DNA of 64,000 bases from Isoetes taiwanensis (taxonomy: Eukaryota > Streptophyta > Lycopodiopsida > Isoetales > Isoetaceae): positions 1,598,300-1,662,299 of the forward strand of contig JAJEKV010000057.1 of assembly GCA_021234155.1 (NCBI GenBank), read 5' to 3'. Positions 62,598-64,000 of the stretch are shown piece after piece (the first letter of the stretch is position 1; each line of letters begins with the position of its first letter). Made by a program: the position numbers and the translations under genes. The notes under the pieces are model-generated. The model was not told the DNA's origin. It ran no database searches and saw only the letters and a list, made by a program, of their open reading frames with translations.

Positions 62598-63922
62598 GTG
62601 GTTCATGTGACACTATGCCACTGCCAATCAAGGACGGCTGGCCTGCTCATGCACAAAAATTGACATCGAATGGTGGACGATGGTCCATTATCCTATCCGG
62701 CATGACAGGAGTCCCACGTGGCGCAAAGGGTCCGCCAACACGGCCTCATAACCACCACGCTCGTAACATGACCCGTAATCTCACAAAAAGCGTGACTCAA
62801 TTTTAGAAAGGTCCGGAAACTGCCCTGACTGGTGGAATCTGGCCTCGATAACTGAGTCTCGGATCAGGAATGCTATTTGAAGCAATGTCCAATGAATCTA
62901 TGTTTCTTCATCATTTTGAATGTTGTTATTTTGAATAAAAAGCCATCTCAGGGCTAAAATATATAATTTTAGGATCCGATTATCTTGGGGTCATGTAAAG
63001 ATCATCCCATCTCAAAATAGCAAAGAGGGATTTGAAAAAAAAGAATCCAAGCCAAAATGCCAAATATGGCTCAAGATTAGTGAAGCTTGCAAAATATTTT
63101 ACAAGGTGGGCTTGCAAAAAGATCTATCCAATCGGAAATACTATCCTCATGGCCTCGTGTGCCTAGTCAGTGGGCAGGGAAAGAAAGTGTCATTAACCGC
63201 CTATATAGAAGGGTCATGTATCCCAAAATTATGTGGGATTTTCCTACAATCACATCATCATTTCTTTCGTAATGTCATAGTAATATAAAAATCCTTATAA
63301 TGCATATAATTTGGTCTTTGTACAGGATGTCGCACTAACCACCATCGAACAATTTCAAGGGCCGCCTTTCTTCTCAGCACCAAGTTGAACAATGGAGAGA
63401 AATGGCAACAGAAGCTGGGGTCCAAGCCCTAATTTGATTAATACCTAACTTTTAATTATTAACAATGCTAAGAAACAAGATTGATGGATTCAGGCATGGA
63501 ATGAAATTTCTTCCAAAGAAGCCACAATAAAGAATCAACCATGGGAAGTAGTAGCAGTGGTAAGAATCGTAACATTAGAAAATTGATTATTGATTTATTC
63601 ATTACACATATTGAATGATTTTTCTTTGTTGTTGCATATAGGTACCGCCGCCACGAGGTAGCCTGCACGCCCACCCAATGCGTATCACATGCTGGGAAAG
63701 ATATCATAAAGACTGAAGAAGATCAATTCATGAGAATAATATACCATCAGGCATTCCTTCATATTGGAACAAGATCAAAACACAAGATAGGAGAAGGATT
63801 TGCCAAGAACATTTAATAAACAAATTGTTCGATGTAATGCGTAGAAATGAAGTTAGGAGGCAGTAGAAGCTTGCAATCCCCAAATATCTTGACCGAACAT
63901 GCCAAAGATCTACGCCACGAAG

Positions 63923-64000
63923 TCAGCTCTGTTTATAGCTTCCCTCCAGGTTCACATTACACTCAACCACAAACCAATCACCAGAATGAGACTCCAAAGC
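63923..64000 (-). CDS. Possible terminal exon of a minus-strand gene (partial)
   Basis: From the right edge the minus strand is open for 25 codons to TGA at 63925-63923, reading SHSGDWFVVECNVNLEGSYK near its end. The composition is protein-like, and the DNA beyond the stop looks like non-coding 3' sequence. Too short to assign; could be chance. Confidence 0.22.
   Translation of the reverse strand, partial: ALESHSGDWFVVECNVNLEGSYKQS

Larger units (their letters stand above)
60747..63922. other. Intergenic DNA with small tandem duplications
   Basis: No gene recognised. Contains 61326-61397 (GCAAATGGAATCA units), 61458-61519 (31-bp unit AATCTGGCTTGATCTTCCAA..., two nearly perfect copies), 61924-62110 (period 97, AGTTTAGAAGA and TGAAGGGAAAAA) and 62252-62597 (period 241, see separate entry). 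Confidence 0.6.

Overview
This window looks like nuclear DNA of a land plant. It carries two recognisable intron-containing housekeeping genes, one at each side, separated by about 55 kb of decayed transposable elements and short tandem duplications. The genes are (1) the 5' two-fifths of a HAS1/DDX18-type DEAD-box RNA helicase on the minus strand, running off the left edge (seven exons, introns of 69-186 bp), and (2) an ABCB29-type chloroplast half-size ABC transporter on the plus strand (57050-60393, ten exons). Its orthology to a chloroplast family and the plant telo-box upstream of the helicase point to a plant. One LINE has a reverse transcriptase of a type I associate with mosses, lycophytes and ferns, so a non-flowering plant (for example a fern) is my inference, not a demonstrated fact.

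Layout. 1-1503: helicase exons 7-1 and promoter telo-box. 1560-1870: Copia integrase scrap. 1871-5315: unassigned decayed repeat DNA. 5321-10676: full-length Copia element with matching LTRs, primer-binding site, polypurine tract and a perfect 5-bp target duplication, but a ruined gag-pol; it sits inside or beside a Ty3/Gypsy remnant whose protease-RT part continues to about 11945. 11946-15290: T-rich unassigned block. 15395-16400: minus-strand Copia RT/RNase H scrap. 18190-21540: imperfect tandem repeats and unassigned DNA. 21545-23656 and 26465-27670: two related L1-type LINE remnants. 32612-34970 plus 39401-40080: a minus-strand LINE split by a second full-length Copia element (34971-39400). 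40081-53105: low-coding intergenic DNA with many two-copy tandem duplications and a few weak coding-like stretches. 53106-55575: a triplicated 0.75-0.88 kb unit with faint PPR-like coding traces. 57050-60393: ABC transporter. 60394-64000: intergenic, more small duplications, and perhaps the last exon of a minus-strand gene at the right edge.

The two real genes are unrelated in function (ribosome biogenesis; plastid membrane transport). I found no convincing undescribed biological system. The most useful leads are the reading-frame mismatch at transporter exons 5/6, the nested-transposon chronology, the patchy indel-rich divergence between LTRs, and the triplicated PPR-like array. All database comparisons are from memory of family consensus; no search was run.
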